From assembly GCA_042663485.1 (NCBI GenBank), contig JBHTAF010000001.1: a stretch of DNA of 64,000 nt. One strand, 5' to 3'. The stretch is from Natronosalvus sp042663485. GTDB lineage: Archaea; Halobacteriota; Halobacteria; Halobacteriales; Natrialbaceae. Within the stretch, counting starts at the first letter, position 1. Every line of letters starts with the position of its first letter. Both the position numbers and the translations under genes were made by a program. This document shows, piece by piece, positions 17,260 through 26,654 of the stretch. The notes below the pieces were generated by a model, which ran no database searches, was not told where the DNA came from, and saw only the letters and a list, made by a program, of their open reading frames with translations.

Positions 17260-18933
17260 TCAGTCGTCACCAGGGGCTTCTCGACGCTGGGTTCCGGCGA
17301 ACGGCTTGGCAGAGATGTTCTTACGGCCGGCGTCGAGTTCCGAGAGGGCGTACACGAGACCGACGAGCAGAATCGCGCCGAGGGGCACCAGGACGAACGG
17401 CGAGAGGCCGAACAGACCGTACGCCAGGTAGACGATCAGTGCGACGAAGATCACCGTAACCGCGTAGTACAGCTGGGTCCGAACGTGGTCGATGTGGTCG
17501 GCACCGGCGAACGTCGAGGAGAGGATCGTCGTGTCCGAGATAGGCGAACAGTGGTCGCCGAAGATGGCCCCCGAAAACACGGTCCCGACGGCGAGCGCCA
17601 GCACTTCCGGCGAGCCGTTACCGACCTCGTAGGCCAGCGGGATGGCGACCGGCGTCACGATTCCCATCGTCCCCCACGAGGTGCCGATCGAGAAGGCGAT
17701 CACGGCCGTCGTCAGCAACACGACGACCGGGAGCAGCGTCGGCGTGATGAAGCCGGCGGCGATGTCGGTGACGTACCGGCCGGTCTCGAGCACCTCCGCG
17801 ACGGTCCCGATCGACCACGCCAGGACGAGGATGCTGACGGCGGTGAGCATGATCCCGAACCCGTCGAGGACGGTCTCCATCGACTCCTCTAGACTCATTA
17901 CGTCGTAGTACAGCGCCATCGCGACGGCGGTCGCGACCATGGCGAACGAGCCCCAGACGAGCGCGCCTGTGAAGTTCACGTTGTCCACGAGGGTGATGAG
18001 CGCGTCGCCGCCGGATGCGGCCTCGGCGGGCGTGACCCCGGCGGCCTGGAAGCCGGTGATCGCCGCCCCGCCCATGACGACGGTCACGAGGACGGCGACC
18101 GGCACGACGAACGTTCGCACCAGGGGATCCTCGACGATCGGCTCGCCGAGGTCCTCCTTCATGCTCTGGAGCGGGGTGGCGTCCTCGCGCGTGACGTTCC
18201 CCGTGTCCCTGGCTCGCGTTTCCGCGGTGAGCATCTCCCCGAAGTCCCGGCGGGTGAGGACGACGATCAGAACCATCAAGAGCGCCAGCAGACAGTAGAC
18301 GTTGAAGGGGATCGACCAGAGGAACGTCGCCACGGCCGAGGGCGTCTCGCCGTCGATGTTCTGATACTCGTTCTCGATGAGGCTAATCTGAAAGGCGACC
18401 CAACTCGAGATGCCGAAGGTCGCCACCGGCGCGGCCGTCGAGTCGAGGATGTAGGCCAGTTTCTCCCGGGACATCCGCATCTCGTCGGCGATGTCCTTCA
18501 CCGCGGAGCCGACTATGGCCGTATTAGCGTAGTCGTCAAAGAACCACACCAACCCGAGCAACCAGGCGGCCAGGCCGACCCGCCGATGGGAGTCGACCCG
18601 GTCGGTCGCGGCGCGGGCGATGGCGATCGAGCCGCCCATTCGCCACGTGAGGGCGATACCGGCGCCCAGCAGGAACGTGAACGTGATGATCTCGGCGTGG
18701 AACGTGTCGTCTCCGAACGAGGCGACGATCCAGCCGAACGCTTCGATTACGCCGACGAACGGGACGGCGGCGATGTCGAGGGCGCTCTCTGCGTTGTCCC
18801 AGGCGATGAGCACGCCCCCGGACCAGACGCCCAGAAACAGCGAGAGCATGGCCCGACGGGTGAGGATGGCGAGCATGATCGCCAGCAACGGCGGCAGGAG
18901 CGACCACGCGCCGAATGGGTGTGGTTGTACCAT
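17260..18933 (-). CDS. nhaC: NhaC-family Na+/H+ antiporter
   Basis: 557-aa polytopic membrane protein with around a dozen hydrophobic segments and NhaC-type motifs (WFFDDYANTAIVGSAVKDIADEM near the first third, cited in part as WFFDDYANTAIVG; GTSWGTMGIVTPVAIPLAY; FGDHCSPISDTTILSS). It exchanges Na+ for H+ or an organic acid; some members are malate-lactate antiporters. Start chosen at ATG 18933 since a TTTAAATA box lies 25-31 nt upstream, predicting a leaderless mRNA; a GTG at 18948 is an alternative. It follows the pdh cluster on the same strand, with its own promoter. Confidence 0.92.
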   Translation of the reverse strand: MVQPHPFGAWSLLPPLLAIMLAILTRRAMLSLFLGVWSGGVLIAWDNAESALDIAAVPFVGVIEAFGWIVASFGDDTFHAEIITFTFLLGAGIALTWRMGGSIAIARAATDRVDSHRRVGLAAWLLGLVWFFDDYANTAIVGSAVKDIADEMRMSREKLAYILDSTAAPVATFGISSWVAFQISLIENEYQNIDGETPSAVATFLWSIPFNVYCLLALLMVLIVVLTRRDFGEMLTAETRARDTGNVTREDATPLQSMKEDLGEPIVEDPLVRTFVVPVAVLVTVVMGGAAITGFQAAGVTPAEAASGGDALITLVDNVNFTGALVWGSFAMVATAVAMALYYDVMSLEESMETVLDGFGIMLTAVSILVLAWSIGTVAEVLETGRYVTDIAAGFITPTLLPVVVLLTTAVIAFSIGTSWGTMGIVTPVAIPLAYEVGNGSPEVLALAVGTVFSGAIFGDHCSPISDTTILSSTFAGADHIDHVRTQLYYAVTVIFVALIVYLAYGLFGLSPFVLVPLGAILLVGLVYALSELDAGRKNISAKPFAGTQRREAPGDD

Positions 18934-18956
18934 GTACACACGGAGCACGCTAGTGG

Positions 18957-18964
18957 TATTTAAA
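18957..18964 (-). promoter_or_regulatory. TATA box of nhaC
   Basis: TTTAAATA on the minus strand, centred about 27 nt before the ATG at 18933. This spacing fixes a leaderless start at that ATG and argues against the GTG at 18948. Confidence 0.6.
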
Positions 18965-19038
18965 CGATGCGTAATCGCAATCTTCGAGTCACTGACAGAC
19001 TAACAGCCCAGTTTCGCGGAGAAGAACGCTCGAGTGCG

Positions 19039-20637
19039 CTACTCGAGCAACAGGAGTTCGGGGTTCTCGAGGTACCGCATGACCTCGTTGGTGAACGCCG
19101 CGCCCTCGGCGCCGTCGATGAGGCGGTGGTCGAACGACAGCGAGAGCGTCATGACCGAGCGGGGTTCGATCGATTCGTTGCCCTCGTCGTCGGTGACGAC
19201 GCGGGGCTTGCGTTTGATCTCGCCGACCGCGAGGATGCCCGCCTCGGGGTAGTTGAGAATCGGCGTGGCGTACTCGCCGCCGATACCACCGATGTTCGTG
19301 ATGGTGAACGTCGAGCCACGGAGTTCGTCCGGGCTGATGGTGCGCTCTCGAGCCTTCGTCACCAGTTCGTCCGTTTCCGAAGAGAGCTGGAGCATGCCCT
19401 TGTGGTCGGCGTCCTCGACGACCGGAACCATCAACCCGGCGTCGGTCGCGGCCGCGACGCCGATGTTGTAGTAGTTGCGGTGGACGATCTCCTGGTTCTC
19501 GTCGTCGATCATGGCGTTCATCTCCGGGAACTCCTTGAGCGCCGCGACGACCGCCTTCATGATGAACGGCATGTAGGTCAGCCGAATGCCCTGTTCCTCG
19601 GCCACCGGCTTGAGCCGTTCGCGAGCCTCGACGAGTTTCGTCACGTCGACCTCGTCGTGGTGGGTGACGTGCGGTGCCGTGTACTTCGAGCGCTCCATCG
19701 CATCGGCGATGGTCTTGCGAACGCCCTTGAACGGCTCTCGGGTCTCTCGCGGACCGGTCTCGCCGGTTGCGACTGCGGCAGCGTCGGCCTCCTGGGCGCG
19801 CTGCTGGGCCTCCGCGTACTCCATCACGGCCTCCGGTGTGACGAACGCCTCCCCGTCGCGCTCTTCCGTGGCGGGGACGGCATTGATATCGACCCCCTGC
19901 TCCTCCGCGACGCGGCGAGTGGCGGGAGCGGCCAGCGTGCGGTCGCGGTCGGCCGATTCGACGGACGGAGCGCTCGAGGCGCTCGCCCCAGTTCCCGTGC
20001 CCGTGCCCGTTCCTGCTCCCGACTCGGTCTCGCCGTGGGCACCCGCGGCAGCGTCGACGCCGCCGGTTCCCTCGGTCGGCTCCGCCGGAGCGGTCTCGGC
20101 GGATTCGGCACCACTGTCGCTCGAGCCACCTACACCCGCAGCTGCCTCGACGTCGCCCTCGGTGATCCGACCACCGGGACCGCTACCCTGGACCGTCGAG
20201 ATGTCGACGCCCTGTTCGCGGGCGAGTTTTCGAACTCGCGGCGGGGCGAAGACGCGGCCCTCGGGGACGTCGACGGATTCGGTGTCGGCCGCTGCGTCCG
20301 TGGATTCGGTCGACCTCGAGTCGGCCGTCTCCGTCTGGTCGGCGTCTGCTTCGGTTTCCGTTTCAGTTCCGGTCTCGGCTTCCGCCTCGTCCGCCTCGCC
20401 CTCGACGTTGAACGTGATGATCACGTCGCCGACCGGGACCATTTCACCTTCCTCGGCGCGAAGTTCCGCGACCGTGCCGTTGTACGGCGAGGGAACCTCG
20501 ACCAGCGCCTTGTCGGTCTCGACCTCGGCGACTGGCTGGTCCTCGCTGACCGTGTCCCCGGGTTCGACCAGCCACGAGACCAGTTCGCCCTCGGCCACGC
20601 CCTCGCCCACGTCGGGAAGTTTGAACTCTCGAGCCAT
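19039..20637 (-). CDS. pdhC: 2-oxoacid dehydrogenase E2 (dihydrolipoamide acyltransferase)
   Basis: 532-aa core component of the pyruvate/2-oxoacid dehydrogenase. One N-terminal lipoyl domain (lipoyl Lys in ETDKALVEVPSP), a peripheral-subunit-binding domain (VFAPPRVRKLAREQGVDIST near residues 128-165), a Ser/Gly/Glu-rich linker, a second binding-domain-like segment (LAAPATRRVAEEQGVDINAV), then the catalytic acyltransferase domain ending in DHRLIDG (503-509). Gene order pdhA-pdhB-pdhC with a single base between pdhB and pdhC implies one transcript. The second binding domain may have degenerated or may tether another partner. Confidence 0.95.
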   Translation of the reverse strand: MAREFKLPDVGEGVAEGELVSWLVEPGDTVSEDQPVAEVETDKALVEVPSPYNGTVAELRAEEGEMVPVGDVIITFNVEGEADEAEAETGTETETEADADQTETADSRSTESTDAAADTESVDVPEGRVFAPPRVRKLAREQGVDISTVQGSGPGGRITEGDVEAAAGVGGSSDSGAESAETAPAEPTEGTGGVDAAAGAHGETESGAGTGTGTGTGASASSAPSVESADRDRTLAAPATRRVAEEQGVDINAVPATEERDGEAFVTPEAVMEYAEAQQRAQEADAAAVATGETGPRETREPFKGVRKTIADAMERSKYTAPHVTHHDEVDVTKLVEARERLKPVAEEQGIRLTYMPFIMKAVVAALKEFPEMNAMIDDENQEIVHRNYYNIGVAAATDAGLMVPVVEDADHKGMLQLSSETDELVTKARERTISPDELRGSTFTITNIGGIGGEYATPILNYPEAGILAVGEIKRKPRVVTDDEGNESIEPRSVMTLSLSFDHRLIDGAEGAAFTNEVMRYLENPELLLLE

Positions 20638-20638
20638 G

Positions 20639-21625
20639 TCAGTAATCCATCGCGTCCCGGATTCCCGTCTCGATGCGGGCCGGTTCGGGCAGGTAGTAGT
20701 CCTCGAGCGCGTACAGCGGGAACGGCGTGTCGAACCCGCTGATGCGCTGGATCGGCGCCTCCTGGTACATCAGGGCCTCCTCCTGGATGGTCGCCGCGAT
20801 CTCGGCGCCCATGCCGTTCGTCTTCGGCGCCTCGTGGACGACTGCGCCGCGGCCGGTCTTCTTGAACGACTCGACGATGGTGTCGATGTCCAGCGGGGAG
20901 ACCGTACGGAGGTCGACGACCTCGACGTCGATCTCGCCCTCGAGGTTCTCTGCAGCCTCGAGCGTCGGGCGGGTCATCGCGCCGTAGGTGAACACCGAAA
21001 TATCGGACCCCTCGCGGCGGACGGCCGCCTCGCCGATCGGCACCTCGTAGGGCTCGTCGGGCACCTCCTCGCGGAACGCCCGGTAGATGAGCTTGGGCTC
21101 GAGGAAGATGACCGGATCGGGGCTCCGAATCGCGCTCGTGAGCAGCCCCTTCGTGTCGTAGGGCGTCGAGGGGATGACGACCTTGAGGCCGGGCTGGTGG
21201 ACGAACATCGCTTCGCTCGACTCGGAGTGGTGCTCGGGCGCCCGGATTCCACCGCCGTAGGGCGCGCGGATGACCATCGGGCAGGTGAAGCGACCGCGCG
21301 ATCGGGTTCGCAGGCGCGCGGCGTGGGAGACGATCTGGTCGAAGGCGGGGTAGATGAAGCCGAGGAACTGCATCTCGGGGACGGGGCGAAGCCCGTAGGC
21401 GGCCATCCCGATAGCCGTCCCGACGATGCCCGATTCGGCAAGCGGCGTGTCGATGACCCGGTCCTCGCCGAACTCGTCGTAGAGCCCTTCCGTCGCCCGG
21501 AAGACCCCGCCGTTCTTCCCGACGTCCTCGCCCATGACGACGACGTCTTCGTCCCGTTCCATCTCCTGACGCAGTCCGTCGCGGACCGCCTGTACCAGCG
21601 TGAGGTTTTCAGATTCTGCTGCCAT
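20639..21625 (-). CDS. pdhB: 2-oxoacid dehydrogenase E1 beta subunit
   Basis: 328-aa beta subunit of the thiamine-diphosphate E1 component. Recognisable motifs: VVVMGEDVGKNGGVFRAT, DTPLAESGIVGTAIGMA, the EHHSESSEAMFVHQPGLKVV segment (cited as EHHSESSEA) and the C-terminal ISGFDTPFPLYALEDYYLP. Start at ATG 21625, immediately after the pdhA stop (1-base gap). Confidence 0.95.
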   Translation of the reverse strand: MAAESENLTLVQAVRDGLRQEMERDEDVVVMGEDVGKNGGVFRATEGLYDEFGEDRVIDTPLAESGIVGTAIGMAAYGLRPVPEMQFLGFIYPAFDQIVSHAARLRTRSRGRFTCPMVIRAPYGGGIRAPEHHSESSEAMFVHQPGLKVVIPSTPYDTKGLLTSAIRSPDPVIFLEPKLIYRAFREEVPDEPYEVPIGEAAVRREGSDISVFTYGAMTRPTLEAAENLEGEIDVEVVDLRTVSPLDIDTIVESFKKTGRGAVVHEAPKTNGMGAEIAATIQEEALMYQEAPIQRISGFDTPFPLYALEDYYLPEPARIETGIRDAMDY

Positions 21626-21626
21626 G

Positions 21627-22736
21627 TTAGTCCTCCAGTAGCGCGTCGTCTCCGTACTGTTCGCGAATCCGTTCGAACCACTCGCGTTGTTCCGCGAGTC
21701 GGCGCGGCATCTCGGCGTAGACCTGCGAGAAGATTTCCTCGGGGTCCGGCCGCTCGACGGCTTCGGCGGCGTCGATCGCGTCTGCGACCGCGTCGGTGAC
21801 GCGCTCTTCGATCGCGTCGGCGCGCTCGTCGTCGAGCATCCCGTGTTCGCGCAGGAACGTCTCCATGCGCGGGATCGGATCCTTCTGTTTCCAGCGTTCG
21901 ACCTCCTCGTCGTCGCGGTAGACCGAGGGGTCGTCGGCGGTGGTGTGGGCCCCGAAGCGGTACTGGACCGCCTCGATGAGCGTCGGCCGAAGTTCGCCCT
22001 CGCCCGGATTCTTGGCCTTCTGGATGGCATCGCGGGTCACCTTGTAGACGGCCAGCGGGTCCATCCCGTCGACCTGGACGCCCTCGAACCCGTAGGCTTT
22101 GGCCTTCTGGGCGATGGTGTCACTCGCGGTCTGGCGCTCTCGAGGCACCGAGATGGCCCACTGGTTGTTGTTACAGAAGAAGACGGCCGGCGCGTCGAAG
22201 ACCCCCGCGAAGTTCAGCCCTTCGTGGAAGTCGCCCTCGCTCGTGGCGCCGTCGCCGAAGTAACAGAGGAACGCCTTCTCCTCGCCTCGCAGTCGGGAGG
22301 CCCAGGCGGCCCCGGTGGCGTGGGGAATCTGGGTCGCGATGGGCACGGCGACCGTGAAGATGTTCTGTTCTTCGGGAACCGCGTTGCCCTCCTCGTGGCC
22401 CATCCAGTAGAGCAGGGTCTGTTTCAACGAGAGGCCGCGAACGAGCGCCGCCCCGTGCTCGCGGTAACTCGGGAAAAGCCAGTCCTCGTCGTCCAGGGCG
22501 TGGGCGCTTCCGATCTGGGCGCCCTCCTGGCCCGACAGCGGCGGGTACGTCCCCATGCGACCCTGTCGCTGGAGACTCACCGCCCGCTGGTCGAAGTGGC
22601 GGGCGAGTTTCATCTGCTCGTAGAGCTCGAGGAACTCGGATTCGTCGAGATCCGGTACCTCGACGCCCTCGAGGACGCGACCGTCGTCGTCGAGTACCTG
22701 TACTCGATCACTGGGGTCGTGCTGTAGCGTGCTCAC
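21627..22736 (-). CDS. pdhA: 2-oxoacid dehydrogenase E1 alpha subunit
   Basis: 369-aa alpha subunit of E1. The thiamine diphosphate motif GDGATSEGDFHEGLNFA…NNNQWA is clear, as is the FGAHTTADDPSVYR phosphorylation-loop-type segment. I propose the GTG at 22736 (VSTLQHDPSDRVQVLDD, first residue read as Met) since the longer frame upstream passes through promoter-like DNA. The operon ends with pdhC; no dihydrolipoamide dehydrogenase gene follows, so E3 must be encoded elsewhere. Confidence 0.92.
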   Translation of the reverse strand: MSTLQHDPSDRVQVLDDDGRVLEGVEVPDLDESEFLELYEQMKLARHFDQRAVSLQRQGRMGTYPPLSGQEGAQIGSAHALDDEDWLFPSYREHGAALVRGLSLKQTLLYWMGHEEGNAVPEEQNIFTVAVPIATQIPHATGAAWASRLRGEEKAFLCYFGDGATSEGDFHEGLNFAGVFDAPAVFFCNNNQWAISVPRERQTASDTIAQKAKAYGFEGVQVDGMDPLAVYKVTRDAIQKAKNPGEGELRPTLIEAVQYRFGAHTTADDPSVYRDDEEVERWKQKDPIPRMETFLREHGMLDDERADAIEERVTDAVADAIDAAEAVERPDPEEIFSQVYAEMPRRLAEQREWFERIREQYGDDALLED

Positions 22737-22792
22737 GGGTATACCCACCTTCGCATACCCTAATGGTCTATCGCTCACGTTAAAGGAGTTTC

Positions 22793-22805
22793 GTAAATAA
22801 TTTAC
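22793..22805 (-). promoter_or_regulatory. 13-bp AT palindrome upstream of pdhA
   Basis: GTAAATAATTTAC is a perfect palindrome around a central A, 57-69 nt before the pdhA GTG. It may overlap the promoter and be an operator, or be a TATA-like element by itself. A two-fold symmetric AT element is unusual in this GC-rich DNA. Confidence 0.4.
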
Positions 22806-23047
22806 TATCAGCACGATTCTTGCCATTGATTACCAAAGTTCGCCGTTGTTTTCGGATGAGAGCGACCGATCGTCCAAATAAACGCGAGGAATCGCGAGAA
22901 TAGTTTGGAGTATCACGGATTATCTCCACGTTACTGGACGGATGTTCGTCGCTCGAGCAGGTTTCAGGAGCGAACCGCCCGTGCGGCGGCCCGGTACGAT
23001 GTCGAATCGCGTCTGAAAGGTGATGGAATCGCGGGGCGAGAGACCGC
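22806..23047. other. intergenic region between lipA and pdhA, upstream part
   Basis: Together with the pdhA promoter this gap is ~310 bp. Its pdhA-proximal half is AT-rich and promoter-like; the lipA-proximal half returns to genomic GC content. No ORF with coding character and no RNA gene is seen. Confidence 0.4.
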
Positions 23048-24004
23048 TCAGTTCGACGCGGGGCTCCGACGAGCGCTCGCTCGAGCGTCCTCGACGCTCT
23101 TGCCCTCCCGAAGCACGGCGTCGACGAACAGTTCGCCGGCCTTGTACGACGAGCGAACCATCGGCCCGCTGGCACAGTACAGGAAGCCGAGTTCCTCCTC
23201 AGCGACCCGTCGCCAGGTCTCGTACTTGTCCGGGTGATCGTAGCGCTTGACCTCGAGGTGACTCAGCGACGGCTGGAGGTACTGACCGAGCGTGATGATG
23301 TCGACTCCGCGCTCGCGGAGGTCGGCCAGCGTCTGGTAGACCTCGTGGTCGTACTCGCCGTGGCCGAGCATGATCGACGTCTTGGTGTAGATGTCCGACT
23401 CGCGTTCGACCTGCTCGAGCACGCCCAGGCTCTGTTCGTAGCCGGCCCGACGGTCTCGGACCGGGAACTGTAGACGCTCGACCGTCTCGACGTTGTGGGC
23501 GATGACGTCCGGCTGGGCGTCGATGATCTTTCGGACGAGGCGTTCCTCACCCTGGAAGTCGGGAATGAGGACCTCGACGAGGATGCCCGGGTGTCGCTTC
23601 TTGATCTCGCGGATCGTTCGCGCGAAGTGGCCGGCGCCCTGGTCGGGGAGGTCGTCGCGGTCGACGCTCGTCAGGACGACGTAGTCGAGGCCGATCTCGG
23701 CGATGGCCTTCCCGACGTTCTCGGGTTCGTCCGGGTCGAGCGGTTCCATCCCGCCGGTCTCGACGTCACAAAAGTTACACCCGCGCGAGCAGCGATGGCC
23801 CATCAGCATGAACGTCGCCGTGCCGCCGCTGTCCGATTCGCCCGTTCCGTTTCGGCCGCTCCAGCACTCGCCCAGGTTCGGGCAGTTCGCCTCCTCACAG
23901 ACGGTGTTGAGGTCGTGCTCGCGCAACGTCTCCTTGATCCCGGTGAACTCCCGGCCCGACGGCGGCCGCATCTTCAGCCAGTCGGGCTTTCGCGAGCGAC
24001 TCAT
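23048..24004 (-). CDS. lipA: lipoyl synthase
   Basis: 318-aa radical SAM enzyme that inserts two sulfurs into octanoyl-E2. Both iron-sulfur clusters are identifiable: auxiliary-cluster Cys36, Cys41, Cys47 (CEEANCPNLGEC) and radical-SAM Cys72, Cys76, Cys79 (CSRGCNFC). The auxiliary-cluster Ser ligand of the family would be in the C-terminal PMVRSSYKAGE segment. Start chosen at ATG 24004 (MSRSRKPDWLKMRPP). Same strand as and just upstream of pdhABC, whose E2 it would modify. Confidence 0.96.
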   Translation of the reverse strand: MSRSRKPDWLKMRPPSGREFTGIKETLREHDLNTVCEEANCPNLGECWSGRNGTGESDSGGTATFMLMGHRCSRGCNFCDVETGGMEPLDPDEPENVGKAIAEIGLDYVVLTSVDRDDLPDQGAGHFARTIREIKKRHPGILVEVLIPDFQGEERLVRKIIDAQPDVIAHNVETVERLQFPVRDRRAGYEQSLGVLEQVERESDIYTKTSIMLGHGEYDHEVYQTLADLRERGVDIITLGQYLQPSLSHLEVKRYDHPDKYETWRRVAEEELGFLYCASGPMVRSSYKAGELFVDAVLREGKSVEDARASARRSPASN

Positions 24005-24141
24005 ACCTGATCCTGGACGGCGATGGTGAAAAGTCGTGGTGGTTCTCGTCGAAATTCGGCCGCCGTTCCGTTGAGACAATGCACCAACGTGAATGAACAG
24101 TTATATTACGTCCCGTGTGCCAATGTAACAGGTCACTGACG

Positions 24142-25539
24142 ATGCTATCCGCTTCGCGTGAGGAAATTTCGAACGGCTCCCTCCCGAAAGTCCTCCTCGT
24201 ACTCGCCGCGCCGCTGCTCGTCCAGAACCTCGTCCACGTCGCCAACCAGGTGATCGACGTCTTCTGGCTCGGCCGACTGGGCGGCGACGCCATCGCAGCC
24301 GTCGGGTTGAACTTCCCGATCATTGCCCTGCTGTTCACCGTCGCCATCGGCATCTCCGTGGGCACGCAGGTCGTCGTCGCCCAGCGCGTCGGCGCCGAGA
24401 ACCTCGAGGGGGCCCGCCGCGTCGCCGTCACCGGCACCGTCGTCGGCCTGATCGGCGGAACCATCCTCGGCATCGTCGCGTTCGTCTTCGCGCGTGACGT
24501 CATGGGGCTGTTCGCGGCCGAACCCCAGGTCATCGAGGCCGCCGCCGCTTACCTCGCAGTCATTGCACTCGGCATTCCGCTCGCGACCGCCAGCGACGCC
24601 CTCGAGTCGGGCTTCGTCGGCTGGGGCGACGCCCGTGCAGCGCTCTACATCAACGTCGCCACCGTGGTCGTCAACGTCGCCCTCGACCCGTTCCTCATCT
24701 TCGGCTGGTGGGTGTTCCCAGAACTCGGCGTCGAGGGAGCGGCCGCCGCGACCGCCATCGGCTACACGGCGGGCTTCTTCTTCGCGGTCGGCCTCGCCGT
24801 CTACGGCCGGGACGACTTCCGGATCGGGCTCCGTGATATCGGCTTCGACCTCGAGGACGCCCGCGAGATCGTCGACGTCGGCTGGCCGAACGCCGGCCAG
24901 TACATCGCGAGCCAGTCCGTTCGCGTGTTGATGGTCGCCATCGTCGCCGTCGCGGGCGGGTCGGCCGCCGTCGCCGCCTACACCATCGGCGCCCGAGTCG
25001 CCTCCATCGCCTTCATCCCCGCCCAGGGCCTCCAGCAGGCCGCTCAGAGCGTCATCGGACAAAATCTCGGTGCCGAGAATCCAGGACGGGCGACCAGGAC
25101 GACCTGGGTCGGCGTCGCCATCGCCGCGGGTGCCCTCACCGTCGTCGGCGCAGTCCAGTGGCTCGTTCCCGAGATACTGACGACGGTCTTCGTGCCCGAC
25201 GCGACGCCCGACGAGGTCGCCCACACCGTCGCGTACCTCGAGATCCTCGCCTACGGTTACTGGGCCATCGGTGCGAACTACCTGCTGATGGCCGGGTTCA
25301 ACGGCGCCCGACGGACGCGGACCAGTTTCGTCGCCACGCTCTGTCAGTACTGGGCCGTTCGCCTCCCGGTCGCCGCCCTCGGGATCTACGTGCTCGGCAT
25401 GGGACCGGTCGCCGCTTTCTGGGCCGTGACGATTTCGAACGTCGCCGTGGCCGTCGGACTGGGACTGTACTACTGGTACGAGACCGGCTCCGGGATGAAC
25501 CAGCGCGCGGTCGACGTCGCGGCCTCGAGTACCGATTGA
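24142..25539 (+). CDS. MATE-family multidrug/cation efflux transporter
   Basis: 465-aa membrane protein with about 12 helices in two similar halves, typical of MATE (for example NLVHVANQVIDVFWLGRLGG and GWPNAGQYIASQSVRVLMV). It uses a Na+ or H+ gradient to export cationic compounds. Start chosen at ATG 24142 (MLSASREEISNGSLPKVLL); a TTATATTA box lies near 24101-24108. Divergent from lipA. Confidence 0.92.
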   Translation: MLSASREEISNGSLPKVLLVLAAPLLVQNLVHVANQVIDVFWLGRLGGDAIAAVGLNFPIIALLFTVAIGISVGTQVVVAQRVGAENLEGARRVAVTGTVVGLIGGTILGIVAFVFARDVMGLFAAEPQVIEAAAAYLAVIALGIPLATASDALESGFVGWGDARAALYINVATVVVNVALDPFLIFGWWVFPELGVEGAAAATAIGYTAGFFFAVGLAVYGRDDFRIGLRDIGFDLEDAREIVDVGWPNAGQYIASQSVRVLMVAIVAVAGGSAAVAAYTIGARVASIAFIPAQGLQQAAQSVIGQNLGAENPGRATRTTWVGVAIAAGALTVVGAVQWLVPEILTTVFVPDATPDEVAHTVAYLEILAYGYWAIGANYLLMAGFNGARRTRTSFVATLCQYWAVRLPVAALGIYVLGMGPVAAFWAVTISNVAVAVGLGLYYWYETGSGMNQRAVDVAASSTD

Positions 25540-25598
25540 CCGGCTTTCATTTCTCTGGCTCCCTCGACGCTCGGTCCCTCGAAGACGAGGCCACCCCC

Positions 25599-26207
25599 TC
25601 AGTGCGTGACGATCGCTCCTCGACGCTCGTGTTCGATCTCCTCCGTGACCGCCGCCGCGACCGCCTCGCCGAACTCGCGCTCGAGGAACCACAGCGCCAG
25701 GTCGATTCCCGACGTGACGCCGCCCGCGGTCAACACGTCGCCGTCGTCGACGACACGCGCCGAGCGCACGTCAGCGACCGCCTCGAGGGCCTCGAGAGCA
25801 ACCCGGTGCGTGACGGCGGGCCGACCGTCCAGCAGGCCCGCATCGGCGAGTACCATCGCGCCCGTGCAGATCGACGCGACGACGGCGCCATCGGCGTGAC
25901 GGTCGGCGACGGCCTCCGGAAGGCGACCCTCGTCGATTATACGACTGACGCCCCCGTCGTCGCTCGTCCAGCCCCCGCCCGGGACGACGAGTACGTCTGG
26001 ATCGCCCAGAGTGTCGTCGGGCTCGACGCGCAGGCCGTGGCTCGCTCGAACCCGATCGACGGACTCGAGGGTGACGAGTTTCGTCTCGAGGGGCGCACCG
26101 GCTCGGGCGCCGTTCTGGAATACCTCGAAGGGGCCGATGGCGTCGAGTTCGTCGAAGCCGGGAAAGAGGACGATCTCGACCGTCGTCGTGGAATCGGCGT
26201 CGGACAT
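25599..26207 (-). CDS. DJ-1/PfpI-family protein
   Basis: 202-aa class I glutamine-amidotransferase-like fold. The nucleophile elbow contains Cys114 in ASICTGAMVLADAGLLDG, preceded by DVLVVPGGGW and followed by TAGGVTSGIDLALWFLE. The layout resembles bacterial isonitrile hydratase-type members rather than intracellular protease I. Function not determinable. Convergent with the MATE gene. Confidence 0.88.
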   Translation of the reverse strand: MSDADSTTTVEIVLFPGFDELDAIGPFEVFQNGARAGAPLETKLVTLESVDRVRASHGLRVEPDDTLGDPDVLVVPGGGWTSDDGGVSRIIDEGRLPEAVADRHADGAVVASICTGAMVLADAGLLDGRPAVTHRVALEALEAVADVRSARVVDDGDVLTAGGVTSGIDLALWFLEREFGEAVAAAVTEEIEHERRGAIVTH

Positions 26208-26309
26208 GTGCTCGAGGAGGGGCCTCGAGACGAAGCGTGTTTCGCGTTCCGGATGACGAAATGTCGACTCTTTCCGCCTCGAGCCGACGATAAAAGGACG
26301 GTCGTCCGT

Positions 26310-26477
26310 CTATACGTCGTGCATCAGGCCCTTGACGTCGTCTCGAGAGACGGACTTGTCGTGCGTCTGTTCGGCGTGTTGCTGGACGAGGTCGACCATC
26401 TCGTCCTCGTTTTCGTCCCGGATGACGAAGTCACAGTCCTCGAACCCTGCATCTTTGCATTGTACCTCTTTGACCAT
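26310..26477 (-). CDS. DUF1059 small protein
   Basis: 55-aa protein MVKEVQCKDAGFEDCDFVIR… with the two Cys residues and the C-terminal SRDDVKGLMHDV helix of the DUF1059 family, found widely in archaea and actinobacteria. Function unknown. Start chosen at ATG 26477 rather than an upstream extension. Confidence 0.85.
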   Translation of the reverse strand: MVKEVQCKDAGFEDCDFVIRDENEDEMVDLVQQHAEQTHDKSVSRDDVKGLMHDV

Positions 26478-26654
26478 AGGAATCACTCGCCTCGCGCCGG
26501 CAGAGATTTCCACACCATCGACCGCAATAACGGTTGTCGGAGGCGAGAATGACAGTCACTCGGAGCGAAGACTCCGGACCATCCGACGAACGCGGCGGCG
26601 TCGTCCGGGGACGGTACACTGAAACCCCTCGCCCCGCTAGAGGCGTCGATAGCG

